In this document: piece after piece, positions 35,827 to 44,279 of the stretch
Position numbering within the stretch: position 1 is the stretch's first letter
Layout of the letters: each line of letters starts with the position of its first letter
Assembly: GCA_016718505.1 (NCBI GenBank)
Contig: JADKDE010000003.1
Location: 1 to 64,000, forward strand
Direction: 5' to 3'
Source: Saprospiraceae bacterium
GTDB taxonomy: Bacteria; Bacteroidota; Bacteroidia; Chitinophagales; Saprospiraceae
Length of the DNA: 64,000 nt
Notes under the pieces: generated by a model
Seen by the model: the letters and a program-made list of their open reading frames with translations, nothing else
Database searches by the model: none
Told to the model about the DNA's origin: nothing
Translations under genes and position numbers: made by a program

Positions 35827-37004
35827 TGATACAAAAGATTTTTTCGGAAAAGGTTTGGCTGGGAAAAAACAAAATCATCAGCGGTGTCCAGCTCATTTTG
35901 GATGGTGGAAAAATAATCGCAATCAATGAAAACTACTCAGGTGATAAAGGCGACCATTTCCAACCTCGTGGTATTTTAGCACCGGGATTCATCAATGCTC
36001 ATTGCCACCTAGAATTAAGCCATTTACTCGGAATCATCCCAAAAAAAACTGGCCTGATTGGTTTCATCGAAAAGGTGATTAAACTTAGGGAATTCGAGGA
36101 GGATCTTATCCTTGCTAAAATCGAAGAGGCCGATCAATTTATGTGGTCTCAGGGAATCGTGGCCGTAGGGGATATCTCCAATACACTTCACTCAAGTTCG
36201 ACCAAATCTACCTCGAAAATCAAGTACCTTACTTTCGTTGAAGCGTTTGACCTGTGGCAAGAATCCAAATCATTGAATTATTTTGAAGCCTATAAAAAAG
36301 TATTCGATGCCTTTGACTTTGGGACTACAGACCAGAAGAAAAGTATGGTTCCTCACGCTCCATATAGCGTGTCGCCGAGCTTATTAGATAAAATATTGAA
36401 CGATGCAAAACCCAATTCTACCCTGAGTATCCACCATTTAGAAACTGCTTTGGAGGACCAATTTTTCCTAAAATCGGAAGGTGGATTTCGAGAGTTTTAT
36501 GCCAATATGGGCATTCACCCAGAAATAAATCTTGGAGAATTTAAGGGTTCCGCCGATTATTTAAAGCGCAATTTTCCCCGAAATCTCAAATACTTGTTGG
36601 TACACAATACGATGATGCAAAAATCCGACTTTGAGACTTACGAAGCCTCAGGACTTGACATTTATTTGGCCACTTGTGCCAAAGCAAATTTGTATATTGA
36701 GGATCAGATCCCAGATTATGATTTATGGCGGGAATTTAAATTCCCCATTTGCATCGGAACAGATAGTCTTGCTTCGAATGATATCCTTTCTGTTTGGGAT
36801 GAAATGGGTACCATCAAGCAATTTTATCCACGGATCGAAGACAGCGAATTGATTGAATGGGCTACTATAAATGGAGCCAAGGCCTTGAATTACCAAGACA
36901 CTTTGGGTACAATAGAAATCGGAAAATCTCCAGGTTTAAATGCTCTACCCATCGATGAAAAAGGGCAATTGGATTTTTCAAAAAATATCACCAAAATTGC
37001 CTAA
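35826..37004 (+). CDS. Amidohydrolase family protein (cytosine/adenosine deaminase-like)
   Basis: 392 residues. Metal-site landmarks of the amidohydrolase superfamily subtype III are PGFINAHCHLELSHL near residue 60 (HxH), MVPHAPYSVSPSLL near 175, LSIHHLETALEDQFF near 200 and CIGTDSLASNDILSVWDEM near 310. The family hydrolyses amino groups of purine-, pyrimidine- or futalosine-type compounds. Aminofutalosine deaminase is one option, but no menaquinone genes are adjacent. It is coupled by a one-base overlap to the FemAB-like gene. Confidence 0.85.
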   Translation: MIQKIFSEKVWLGKNKIISGVQLILDGGKIIAINENYSGDKGDHFQPRGILAPGFINAHCHLELSHLLGIIPKKTGLIGFIEKVIKLREFEEDLILAKIEEADQFMWSQGIVAVGDISNTLHSSSTKSTSKIKYLTFVEAFDLWQESKSLNYFEAYKKVFDAFDFGTTDQKKSMVPHAPYSVSPSLLDKILNDAKPNSTLSIHHLETALEDQFFLKSEGGFREFYANMGIHPEINLGEFKGSADYLKRNFPRNLKYLLVHNTMMQKSDFETYEASGLDIYLATCAKANLYIEDQIPDYDLWREFKFPICIGTDSLASNDILSVWDEMGTIKQFYPRIEDSELIEWATINGAKALNYQDTLGTIEIGKSPGLNALPIDEKGQLDFSKNITKIA

Positions 37005-37006
37005 GC

Positions 37007-37615
37007 CTAGAGCATTTCTTTAAGTTTAGCTTTCACGCTTGCTCGCCATTCCTCCGCCAAAATACTCAATATGATGCTGGTTCTTCTAGTCCCATCTGCC
37101 TTGATTGCGTGTTTTCTCAAGATCCCTTCTTCGATACATCCTATTTTTTTCATAGCAGCGATACTTCTTTTATTATCAAAATCTGCGCGAAATTCGACCC
37201 GCTCCCACCCTAGAGTTTCGAAGGCAAATTCAAGCAATAAATATTTGCAATGGATATTAAGTCCCGACCCATGCCAAGCCGAACCGTACCAAGTATATCC
37301 CAATTGGGTCGTTTTATTATTTATTTGAATGTCGTAAAACCTAGTAGAACCCACGTGTTTATTGGTCTTTTTATCAAAAACAATCCAAGGATAAGCTGTG
37401 TGGGAATGCCTAGCATTTACAGCATCTTTTAGATAGTTTTTCAGCCCTTCCTCTCCTATGGCTTGAGATAGCGAATATTGGAATAATTGCGGCTCATGGA
37501 TCGAATATTCAACCAAAAAATCAAAATCTTCTGTGGTCAAAGGTCTAAGCAAAACCCATTCGTCTTGCAAAATATACTCCTTTTCAAAAGAAAAACCATC
37601 TTTGTTTTCACTCAT
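37007..37615 (-). CDS. GNAT family N-acetyltransferase
   Basis: 202 residues of RimJ/RimL type: LQDEWVLLRPLTTEDFDFLVEYS at the start, HVGSTRFYDIQINNKTTQLGYTWYGSAWHGSGLNIHCKYLLLEFAFETLGWERVEFRADFDNKRSIAAMKKIGCIEEGILRKH follows. Residues near 120 replace the usual G-x-G acetyl-CoA loop with GSGLN, which is common in this subgroup. It is convergent with the amidohydrolase gene, two bases apart. The substrate is unknown. Confidence 0.85.
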   Translation of the reverse strand: MSENKDGFSFEKEYILQDEWVLLRPLTTEDFDFLVEYSIHEPQLFQYSLSQAIGEEGLKNYLKDAVNARHSHTAYPWIVFDKKTNKHVGSTRFYDIQINNKTTQLGYTWYGSAWHGSGLNIHCKYLLLEFAFETLGWERVEFRADFDNKRSIAAMKKIGCIEEGILRKHAIKADGTRRTSIILSILAEEWRASVKAKLKEML

Positions 37616-37743
37616 AATAATTTTTTGAGAAAAATAAAATCAACCCTCGTTGCGATTTATTTGAACTCGGATTCAAAACCCAATTTCAACTAAAGTCCAA
37701 AATTAATTATCTTTGAGTTCCTTTAATAGAATTTTTACCTTTT

Positions 37744-39060
37744 ATGAAAAAAATATTGGTCATTGGTGCTGGAAGATCGAGTGGCGCCCTAATTGAATAT
37801 TTACTCAAAGAATCAAGCAATATACCCGCTAGAATAACCGTTGCCGATGGAAATTTGGATTTGGCAATTACGAAAACCAATAATCATCCAAACGGTGAAG
37901 CTCTTAAGATTGAAGTAACCGCAGATGGCATAGAAAACCATATCGTCGCTGCCCATGACATAGTCATTTCGATGATGCCTCCACACCTCCATCCACCCAT
38001 CGCACGACAATGTCTGGCTCTTGGAAAACACTTTGTGACTGCCTCTTATGTCTCCAGTGAGATGCAGGAGCTACACGAAGAATTCATAAAAAAAGGACTT
38101 GTCTGCATGAACGAAATTGGTTTGGATCCAGGCATAGATCACATGTCTGCCATGGAATTGATAGACGATATCAAATCAAAAGGAGGTAAAATTACAAGTT
38201 TCAAAAGCTATTGCGGAGGCTTGGTAGCTCCCGAATCCGACGACAATCCTTGGCATTATAAAGTCACCTGGAACCCTAGAAACGTTGTATTGGCAGGGCA
38301 AGGCATCGCCCAGTACAAGCTCGGACACCAGATCAAAAGATTGCCTTATCGCCGAATATTTCAAGAGATTGAATCCTTTCATTTCGATGCTATTGGCGAT
38401 TACGAAGGGTATATGAATAGAGATTCGTTGTCCTATATCCGCCAGTATGGGCTTTATGACGTAGCGACGATGTGCAGGGGGACAATCAGAGGCAAGGATT
38501 ATTGTCAAGCCTGGTCAGTTCTGATAGATTTGGGATGGACGGATCACTTGACACAGATTAAGGATCAAAACTTAACTTATAAAGCAGTTACTAAGAGCTT
38601 GTTGGATGGAAATTGCGAAAGCCTAAGCGAATATTGCCAAGTAAACAAAATTGCCCCTAAGATTTGCGAAATGCTCATATTTCTCGGTTTGGAGGAAGAT
38701 AAACCCATTGGATTAAAGTCCTACACACTCGCAGATGCGCTAGAACAGCTTATCGTTACCAAATGGGCTATGCAGCCTATGCACAAAGATATGGTGCTCA
38801 TGCGCCATTTGTTTGAGTTTGAGTTGGATGGAAAACAGTCCAAACTTCAGTCGGATCTCGTAGTCATCGGAGATGGCGAAGGTGGTCACAGCGCTATGTC
38901 TAAAACCGTTGGATTACCTTTAGGAATTTTTGTTCAGAGACTGGCCTTAGGTTTGGTAGAGGAAACTGGTGTGATGATCCCTATTTCAGCGAATATTTAC
39001 AAACCCATTCTAGAGCAATTGCAAGAGTTAGATATCTCATTCCACCATACAATGAGCTAG
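37744..39060 (+). CDS. Saccharopine dehydrogenase family protein (saccharopine reductase type)
   Basis: 438 residues: the NAD(P)-binding start MKKILVIGAGRSSGALIEYLL, then ADGIENHIVAAHDIVISMMPPHLHPPIARQCLALGKHFVTASYVS and CMNEIGLDPGIDHMSAMELIDDIKSKGGKITSFKSYCGGLVAPESDDNP, as in saccharopine reductase (Lys9-like). Lys9-like enzymes make or split saccharopine in lysine metabolism. No lysine pathway gene is next to it, so direction is not known. The -7-like TATCTTTG at 37708-37715 is 29 bases upstream. The flippase gene follows two bases after its stop. Confidence 0.88.
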   Translation: MKKILVIGAGRSSGALIEYLLKESSNIPARITVADGNLDLAITKTNNHPNGEALKIEVTADGIENHIVAAHDIVISMMPPHLHPPIARQCLALGKHFVTASYVSSEMQELHEEFIKKGLVCMNEIGLDPGIDHMSAMELIDDIKSKGGKITSFKSYCGGLVAPESDDNPWHYKVTWNPRNVVLAGQGIAQYKLGHQIKRLPYRRIFQEIESFHFDAIGDYEGYMNRDSLSYIRQYGLYDVATMCRGTIRGKDYCQAWSVLIDLGWTDHLTQIKDQNLTYKAVTKSLLDGNCESLSEYCQVNKIAPKICEMLIFLGLEEDKPIGLKSYTLADALEQLIVTKWAMQPMHKDMVLMRHLFEFELDGKQSKLQSDLVVIGDGEGGHSAMSKTVGLPLGIFVQRLALGLVEETGVMIPISANIYKPILEQLQELDISFHHTMS

Positions 39061-39062
39061 TA

Positions 39063-40388
39063 GTGAATTGGCTAAAAAATCAAATACCACGTCTTTCATT
39101 TGAGGAAAAAAATGCCTACGCATTTTCCATCAGTTCCTTCTTAAGAAATAGTATTTTTTTGTTGGCTACTTTTATTTTTGCCAAAAGATGGTCAAGCCAG
39201 GATTTGGGTGATTTAGAGCAGTTTTTTTTCGTATATTCATTATTGCCGCTGTTCTTTTATTTCCCAATTACCAATAGTGCATTGGTTTATTATCAAAAAT
39301 TGGATGAAAATCAAAAGCCAAGTTTCAAAAATGGTTTGTTTTTCTTAGTCCTCATCGTTAGTTTCACTTTTGCTAGTATTTGGTTCCTTTTTCCTAAGAT
39401 TCAATATCTCTTTTGGCCTGAATCCCAAAGCTTAAACAACTACAATTTATATGTAATCATACTAGCACTACAACCTTTTCAGTTTTTGCTGGGATTATTT
39501 CTATTTTTAGATAAAAAAATAAATCTTCAAGTTGCATTCAGTCTCGTTAGCGTATTTCTAACCGCTACTTTTTTCATTTTACCGACTTTTTATTCTCTGG
39601 ATCAATCTTGGCACCTCAAAGGCTGGATTCTAATCCTAATCTTCCAAATGTTATGGGCCATAGTTGACAATTTTTCTATCTTTAATTTTGTATTTGATAA
39701 ATCTATTTTCAAAAAGTTTATAAAGATATTGATTCCATATGCCTTGTATGCTATTTTAGCTGCGATCCCCTTGGCGGGAGACAATGTTCTGGTGAACTAT
39801 TTATTTCAAGACAAACAAATATTTGCTGAATTCAGGCTCGGTATTAAAGAACTCCCGTTTATCTTGTTGATATCCAACACAATACACAATATTTTCGTAC
39901 AAAAAATATCTCACGAGGGATTAAGTGCATTGCCTCAACTGAAGTCCACCAGCTCCAAGTGGTACGGAATGACCATTGGAATTTCTACCATGCTATTCGT
40001 TTTTTCTCATTATCTATTTGTATATTATTTACAAGAAAAATACAAGCACAGCGAGTTGCTATTCCAAATGATGCTGTTGCTTTGGATAAGCCGCTTTTTA
40101 TTCAGCCAATCTGTATTAGCGGGCATGGGACATCAGCGATATTTTATATTCGTAGGCTTGATAGAGCTTATACTCAATTTAGTCTTGAGCATTGGTCTTG
40201 GGCTGACAATGGGACTTCCTGGGGTAGTATTGGGGACGCTAATTGCCTTCTTGGCTGAGAAACTTATCTATGTTTGGATTCTATACAAAAAGTACCATAT
40301 TAAAATACAAGATTACATGCCTATTAAGCATTATGCCATAGGGATTATCTGGCTAGGAATCCTTTTTATCTATTTTAGGATAATTTAG
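39063..40388 (+). CDS. Polysaccharide-type flippase (oligosaccharide/lipid flippase, MATE-like fold)
   Basis: 441 residues, GTG start, almost entirely hydrophobic with about 12 to 14 predicted membrane helices, and Lys/Arg-rich short loops, as in the Wzx/O-antigen flippase family: NSIFLLATFIFAKRWSSQDLGDLEQFFFVYSLL near the N-terminus, then repeated pairs of long helices. Flippases move undecaprenyl-linked glycans or other lipids across the inner membrane. It is not adjacent to glycosyltransferases; it follows the saccharopine reductase gene after two bases. Function is inferred from topology. Confidence 0.68.
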   Translation: MNWLKNQIPRLSFEEKNAYAFSISSFLRNSIFLLATFIFAKRWSSQDLGDLEQFFFVYSLLPLFFYFPITNSALVYYQKLDENQKPSFKNGLFFLVLIVSFTFASIWFLFPKIQYLFWPESQSLNNYNLYVIILALQPFQFLLGLFLFLDKKINLQVAFSLVSVFLTATFFILPTFYSLDQSWHLKGWILILIFQMLWAIVDNFSIFNFVFDKSIFKKFIKILIPYALYAILAAIPLAGDNVLVNYLFQDKQIFAEFRLGIKELPFILLISNTIHNIFVQKISHEGLSALPQLKSTSSKWYGMTIGISTMLFVFSHYLFVYYLQEKYKHSELLFQMMLLLWISRFLFSQSVLAGMGHQRYFIFVGLIELILNLVLSIGLGLTMGLPGVVLGTLIAFLAEKLIYVWILYKKYHIKIQDYMPIKHYAIGIIWLGILFIYFRII

Positions 40389-40400
40389 CTTAGCATAAAT

Positions 40401-40431
40401 TTTGAAATAACCAAACTAAATGATACCTTTG
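40401..40431 (+). promoter_or_regulatory. Bacteroidota-type promoter of rpsP
   Basis: TTTG at 40401-40404 and TACCTTTG at 40424-40431, spaced 19 bases, match the TTTG-N19-TAnnTTTG promoter consensus. The rpsP start is 76 bases beyond the -7 element. This is the best promoter match in the window. Confidence 0.8.
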
Positions 40432-40506
40432 CCCCCGTTAAAAAACCCAATGCACGCATAGTCGTGGTAGTTGGGCATTATTTCACTAATTTTTAAAGTT
40501 TTAACA

Positions 40507-41157
40507 ATGGCAGTTAAATTAAGATTGCAAAGAAAAGGACGTAAAAAAGCTCCTTATTATCACATCGTAGCAGCAGACTCTAGATCTCCACGTGATGGAA
40601 AGTATATAGAGCGTTTAGGATTTTACAATCCATTGACCGTTCCTGCTACTATCGAAATCAACCGTGACGCAGCTTTCAAATGGGTCATGAATGGTGCGAT
40701 TCCAACAGACACAGTCAACGCTATCCTCAAATTTAAAGGTGTTAACTTTCAAAAACACTTAGCAATAGGTGTAAAAAAAGGCGCCTTCACACAAGAAGAA
40801 GCTGATGCTAAAATGGCTGACTGGTTGACAGCAAAAGACGCCAAGATCAAATCTCGCGTTGAGAAAACAAAACAAGCAGTTGTGGATAGACACAAAGCTA
40901 TCTCTGGTATCGCCAAAGTTGTAGCTGCTCCTGTTGTAGCTCCTGTCGAAGAAGTTACAGAAGTAGTTGAAGTAGCTGAAACTGCAGCTGGAACGGTTGA
41001 AGCCGTTGTTGCAGAAGAAGTAGTAGAGATCAAAGATAACGTGGAAACTGTAGTAGAGGAGGCCGTAGCTGTAGTAGAAGAAAGTCCTATCAGCGATGCA
41101 GCACCAGAAGCTGCTGAGCCAACATCCACAGAAGAAACTACGACCGAAGAAGCTTAA
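40507..41157 (+). CDS. rpsP: 30S ribosomal protein S16 (bS16) with long acidic C-terminal extension
   Basis: 216 residues from the ATG at 40507 (the frame opens earlier at 40471 but the family start is MAVKLRLQRKGRKKAPYYHIV). The S16 core runs to about residue 85 (RLGFYNPL, AAFKWVMNGAIPTDTVNAILKFKGV). A basic linker (SRVEKTKQAVVDRHKAISGIAK) and then about 75 residues rich in Val, Ala and Glu (VAPVEEVTEVVEVAETAAG...) follow. E. coli S16 has 82 residues; long acidic tails occur in Bacteroidota. Its usual neighbours rimM, trmD and rplS are absent, and rplS is elsewhere in this window. Confidence 0.96.
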   Translation: MAVKLRLQRKGRKKAPYYHIVAADSRSPRDGKYIERLGFYNPLTVPATIEINRDAAFKWVMNGAIPTDTVNAILKFKGVNFQKHLAIGVKKGAFTQEEADAKMADWLTAKDAKIKSRVEKTKQAVVDRHKAISGIAKVVAAPVVAPVEEVTEVVEVAETAAGTVEAVVAEEVVEIKDNVETVVEEAVAVVEESPISDAAPEAAEPTSTEETTTEEA

Positions 41158-41202
41158 TTAATGCTCTGCCTAAGGCAGATTTCAAAGCAGTATAAAAAAA
41201 AT

Positions 41203-41242
41203 AAACCTGGTAAGGCCTTGATTGTCTTATCAGGTTTTCTTT
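41203..41242 (+). terminator. Rho-independent terminator of rpsP
   Basis: AAACCTG-G-TAAG pairs with CTTA-T-CAGGTTT around an 11-nt loop, followed by TCTTTT, 46 bases after rpsP. A small perfect hairpin TCTGCC-TAA-GGCAGA lies just before it at 41165-41179. Confidence 0.8.
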
Positions 41243-41270
41243 TAAAAGATCATAATTAAATTATCGCTTT

Positions 41271-42653
41271 ATGGAACAATTAAATAAACTTTATGTCCAA
41301 AAATTGGATGATATAGCGGCGACAATAGAACAATCTGATGCCCTCGCAACTTATTTGGAAGAAGAAGATCAAGAGAGTTACAAAGCTCTTGTTGATGAAA
41401 TCGAACCCACCATATTAGACCTGTACCAAGAGGTTTCAGTTAAAGAGCCCTTGCAGTTGGTTTCGCTGGAATTAGCGCTTTTGGACGATCGATTCGAAGG
41501 TCTATTTATGCCTAAGTTATTGGGCTTTGCCATCCTGCGAGGGGAGATTGACTCTCAATATAGATATGTCAGGACCCAAGAACACTTAAAAACGGTTCTT
41601 TCAGCCATTTGCACCAATTCAAATTTTGAATTGATCAAAAACAGAATCGGTCAAGCCATCCAAATTTGCTTTGCATTGAGCAGCGACATTTGGGTGACCA
41701 ATTTTATTGATTCTGTCACTACCAAGAAGGTTAAAGCATATCTTTTGTCACAAAAACTCGAAAAATATCGAGTGGCCAAAGACAGAGAAATTGGTTACAA
41801 TATATTCAAAAAGCAGTACCACAATTACCATTTTCATACCTCTGAGTTCCCGAAAAATCAACCAGAGTTAATCATGCAATTCGCATCACTACAAAGCTTT
41901 TTGCTAGAGCGGATCAAGATTAATGATTACAACGCCAATTTTTTAGGTAAGTTACTAGATTGCCTAGCGAATAAGGATCTAGTCGGTACACAAGAACACA
42001 TTTCATTGCTTGGTATTATCATAAATTACTTTGACCTAGGGGCCAACGACTTCAAAAAAGCAGCCTCTCTCATAGAAACGACCTACAAAGCCAACACCAA
42101 ATTCGAAGCCCAATATTTTGAGTTTCTGGAAGGAATACTTGGTAGCACACTGCCTTTTGATTCTCAGTGCGATAGCCGAGCCTTCAAGATTTTTGACAAC
42201 GCCAATTATGGCAATGTCTATAAGTATTATCAAATCATGGCTTCTATCGCTTCTCGCGGAGTTGCGCATGAGGACAGCATCGAGGCAATTCGACTATTTT
42301 ATAGCCAGTACGAAGGGCTTTCGACCATCAATGAGTGCGTGAGACTCAATATCTATAGATTCTTCCAAGGGTTTATGAGTGGCCTGAACGTCGGCGATTA
42401 TTTGGACTATTTTGAAATAAATCGTTATATCGTCATCTATATCGACGGCTTTAACAACGAACACTTCAATCAAAAGATCAAAGAAATCAGCGAGAAATAT
42501 ACCAATAAGTGCTTGAAAGTTTATACCGACAAGCGAAGCAAAGAATATCAGGAAATTAAAAAATTCATCGCCACGCATTTCGTGGAGATGGGCTTTATGA
42601 AAGAAAAAGAGGTCACAGAAATGTTCAAGACCAAGCGCAAAAAACTCGCTTAA
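41271..42653 (+). CDS. Protein of unknown family, 460 residues, helical
   Basis: No signal peptide or membrane segment. The sequence is nearly all helix-forming and starts MEQLNKLYVQKLDDIAATIEQ; it has evenly spaced Leu and acidic residues, FEAQYFEFLEGILGSTLPFDSQ near residue 285 and a Lys-rich end EVTEMFKTKRKKLA. I do not recognise any known domain. It lies between the rpsP terminator and its own terminator, so it is a single-gene transcript. The good base composition and the clear terminator argue for a real gene, which could be a Bacteroidota-specific scaffold or TPR-like protein. Function unknown. Confidence 0.72.
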   Translation: MEQLNKLYVQKLDDIAATIEQSDALATYLEEEDQESYKALVDEIEPTILDLYQEVSVKEPLQLVSLELALLDDRFEGLFMPKLLGFAILRGEIDSQYRYVRTQEHLKTVLSAICTNSNFELIKNRIGQAIQICFALSSDIWVTNFIDSVTTKKVKAYLLSQKLEKYRVAKDREIGYNIFKKQYHNYHFHTSEFPKNQPELIMQFASLQSFLLERIKINDYNANFLGKLLDCLANKDLVGTQEHISLLGIIINYFDLGANDFKKAASLIETTYKANTKFEAQYFEFLEGILGSTLPFDSQCDSRAFKIFDNANYGNVYKYYQIMASIASRGVAHEDSIEAIRLFYSQYEGLSTINECVRLNIYRFFQGFMSGLNVGDYLDYFEINRYIVIYIDGFNNEHFNQKIKEISEKYTNKCLKVYTDKRSKEYQEIKKFIATHFVEMGFMKEKEVTEMFKTKRKKLA

Positions 42654-42658
42654 AAATA

Positions 42659-42695
42659 CAAAATCCCTTGGCTAAAACCAGGGGATTTTTTTTTT
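42659..42695 (+). terminator. Rho-independent terminator of the 460-residue gene
   Basis: AAATCCC-TTGG pairs with CCA-GGGGATTT around CTAAAA, followed by a ten-base T run, just after the stop at 42653. Confidence 0.88.
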
Positions 42696-42972
42696 GATGG
42701 CACGTCCTCCATTTCATTCGGACCGGGCTCATATCTTTGCAATATAACTCATATTTTTATAATTTAACCCATAATACTAAAAGCTATCACAGCAAATTGA
42801 GACCGCGCTAGATACATTTTAAAAATGATATTGTCGAGACAGGTTTATCTGTGGTAGTTTTTATTTGTCAGCCTCAATAGTACCTAGACACTAGTTTTAT
42901 TAAATTAGATGTTGTATTACAATGAGCAATGGTATGCAAATAAATTTTTAGTATTATACAAAAACTATTTTT
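42696..42972. other. Non-coding DNA upstream of the IS110 relic
   Basis: These 277 bases have no gene. They lie between the terminator at 42695 and the transposase start. They include a mixed-composition stretch (CACGTCCTCCATTTC, CGGACCGGGC) followed by AT-rich DNA. In IS110-family elements the DNA flanking the transposase on one side encodes a structured bridge RNA, so this may hold its remains; I cannot confirm a fold by eye. Confidence 0.35.
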
Positions 42973-43984
42973 ATGATAATAAAGTATTCAGTTGGATTAG
43001 ATGTTTCTGCGGCCGACATTAAAGCATGTATATCTGTGATAGATATTGAACAACGGGTAAAAGTTCAATTCTCCAAAACGCACAGTAATACAAAAAAGGG
43101 GCTTTTGGAACTTTATAATTGGATTATAAAAAGTCATAAGTCGCCAGAAATTCCATTGGTGGTATGTATGGAAGCAACGGGAGTTTATCATGAAAATAGT
43201 GCGTATTTTTTATTAGAAAAAGGGTTAAGAATTTCCATAGTGTTGCCCAATAAGGCAAAAAAGTATTTACAAGCTTTAGGGCTCAAAAGTAAAAATGATA
43301 AAATTGATGCTAAAGGTCTAGCTCAAATGGGAGCGGAACAAAATTTAAAAGAATGGAAACCTTTGGGCAACTTTTTTATGATCTTCGTATTCTAACGAGG
43401 CAACATGAGGTATTGCAAAGAATATTACTTCAGAAAAAAACCGCCTACATGCTGCGGAAACTGCTGCACGTCAAGTAAAAAATTGAATTAACTCAAATTA
43501 AACAACTTATTACTTTTCTCAAAAAACAATTAGCAATAATTGAAGTTGAAATCCATAAAATGATAGAAACCAATCCTACGTACAAGGATAAGTTTGCTAG
43601 AGTTTGTAAGCTTCATGGCATAGCCACATTGTCAGCAGCAACAATTATTGCAGAAACTGGAGGATTTGAGCTATTTGAAAATTACAAACAAGTAGTAAGC
43701 TATGCAGGATATGATGTAGTTGAAAATCAATCGGGAAAACATCAAGGCAAAACTAAAATTTCCAAAAAGGTAACTCTAAAATCAGAAGAATATTACATAT
43801 GCCAGCATTAGTCGCAAGAGGGAAAGAGGGAACAGTGTTTGAAAACTGTACACCAGGGTATTTGAAAAAACTGGAATAAAAATGAAAGGAATCGTCGCTG
43901 TACAGAAAAAACTATTGCTTATGATTTATTATATTTGGAAAAAGGATTTGATATATGACATTAATTTTTCAAATATCCAAAAGG
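42973..43984 (+). mobile_element. Decayed IS110-family transposase
   Basis: Four frame segments follow one transposase in order. First IKYSVGLDVSAADIKACISV with the DEDD domain: LVVCMEATGVYHENSAYFLL and LGLKSKNDKIDAKGLAQMG. Next, in another frame, QLFYDLRILTRQHEVLQR. Then from about 43560 the transposase_20 domain CKLHGIATLSAATIIAETGGFELFENYKQVVSYAGYDVVENQSGK with its Ser. Finally MKGIVAVQKKLLLMIYYIWKKD from 43882. At least three frameshifts and a large gap break it, so it is a real relic. Boundaries and target duplications are not visible. The reading frame open beyond 43984 runs into a terminator hairpin and is not transposase. Confidence 0.85.
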
Positions 43985-44032
43985 AGGAGTTGGCGCCCCC
44001 CTCTCCGTTAAAAATAGATAAAGAAAAACAAT

Positions 44033-44059
44033 TAAAAAAAGCCACATATAATGTGGCTT
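44033..44059 (-). terminator. Terminator-like hairpin, minus strand
   Basis: AAGCCACAT and ATGTGGCTT form a perfect 9-bp stem around ATA. On the minus strand it is followed by TTTTTTTAATTG. It lies 220 bases past the stop of the outer-membrane receptor gene at 44280 and could end that transcript. Confidence 0.72.
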
Positions 44060-44170
44060 CACAAGGTGAGCATCCTTTAAGTTATCGAAGTATGCCCCCT
44101 CTCCGTAAGGCAAATATATTAAAAAATGTAGTATAAAAAATGTAAAATAATTTGGTATTGAAGATAGTAC

Positions 44171-44251
44171 CTGTGCGAGGGTAACCTCGTCTAGGGACGA
44201 GATCCGTCTCCCCCATTCGGGTGAGACCAAGCCTCTACCATCCCTCGTGCG
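44171..44251. other. Structured, RNA-like three-stem element
   Basis: An 81-base GC-rich block between the OMP gene and the terminator-like hairpin. CGAGGG (44176) and CCCTCG (44242) close it, with partial GU/GC extension outward. Inside, CTCGTC-TAGG-GACGAG (44186-44201) and GTCTC-C-CCC-ATTC-GGG-T-GAGAC (44206-44227) form two hairpins, giving a three-way junction. The fold is symmetric enough to work on either strand. It is not a tRNA. No function is known to me. Confidence 0.55.
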
Positions 44252-44279
44252 CTATGTCTTTGAAGTCTGGGATATTTTA

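Noticed and set aside
40749..41129. Long Ser/Thr/Ala-rich frame opposite rpsP
   Set aside because: It is the antisense of the low-complexity Val/Ala/Glu tail of S16.
43985..44136. Extension of the last IS110 reading frame
   Set aside because: It runs through a terminator-like hairpin (44039-44059) and repeated GC-rich words; transposase homology ends before it.
44176..44247. Possible tRNA or group II intron domain
   Set aside because: The block has a three-stem fold but no anticodon arm, T arm or intron domain V bulge pattern.
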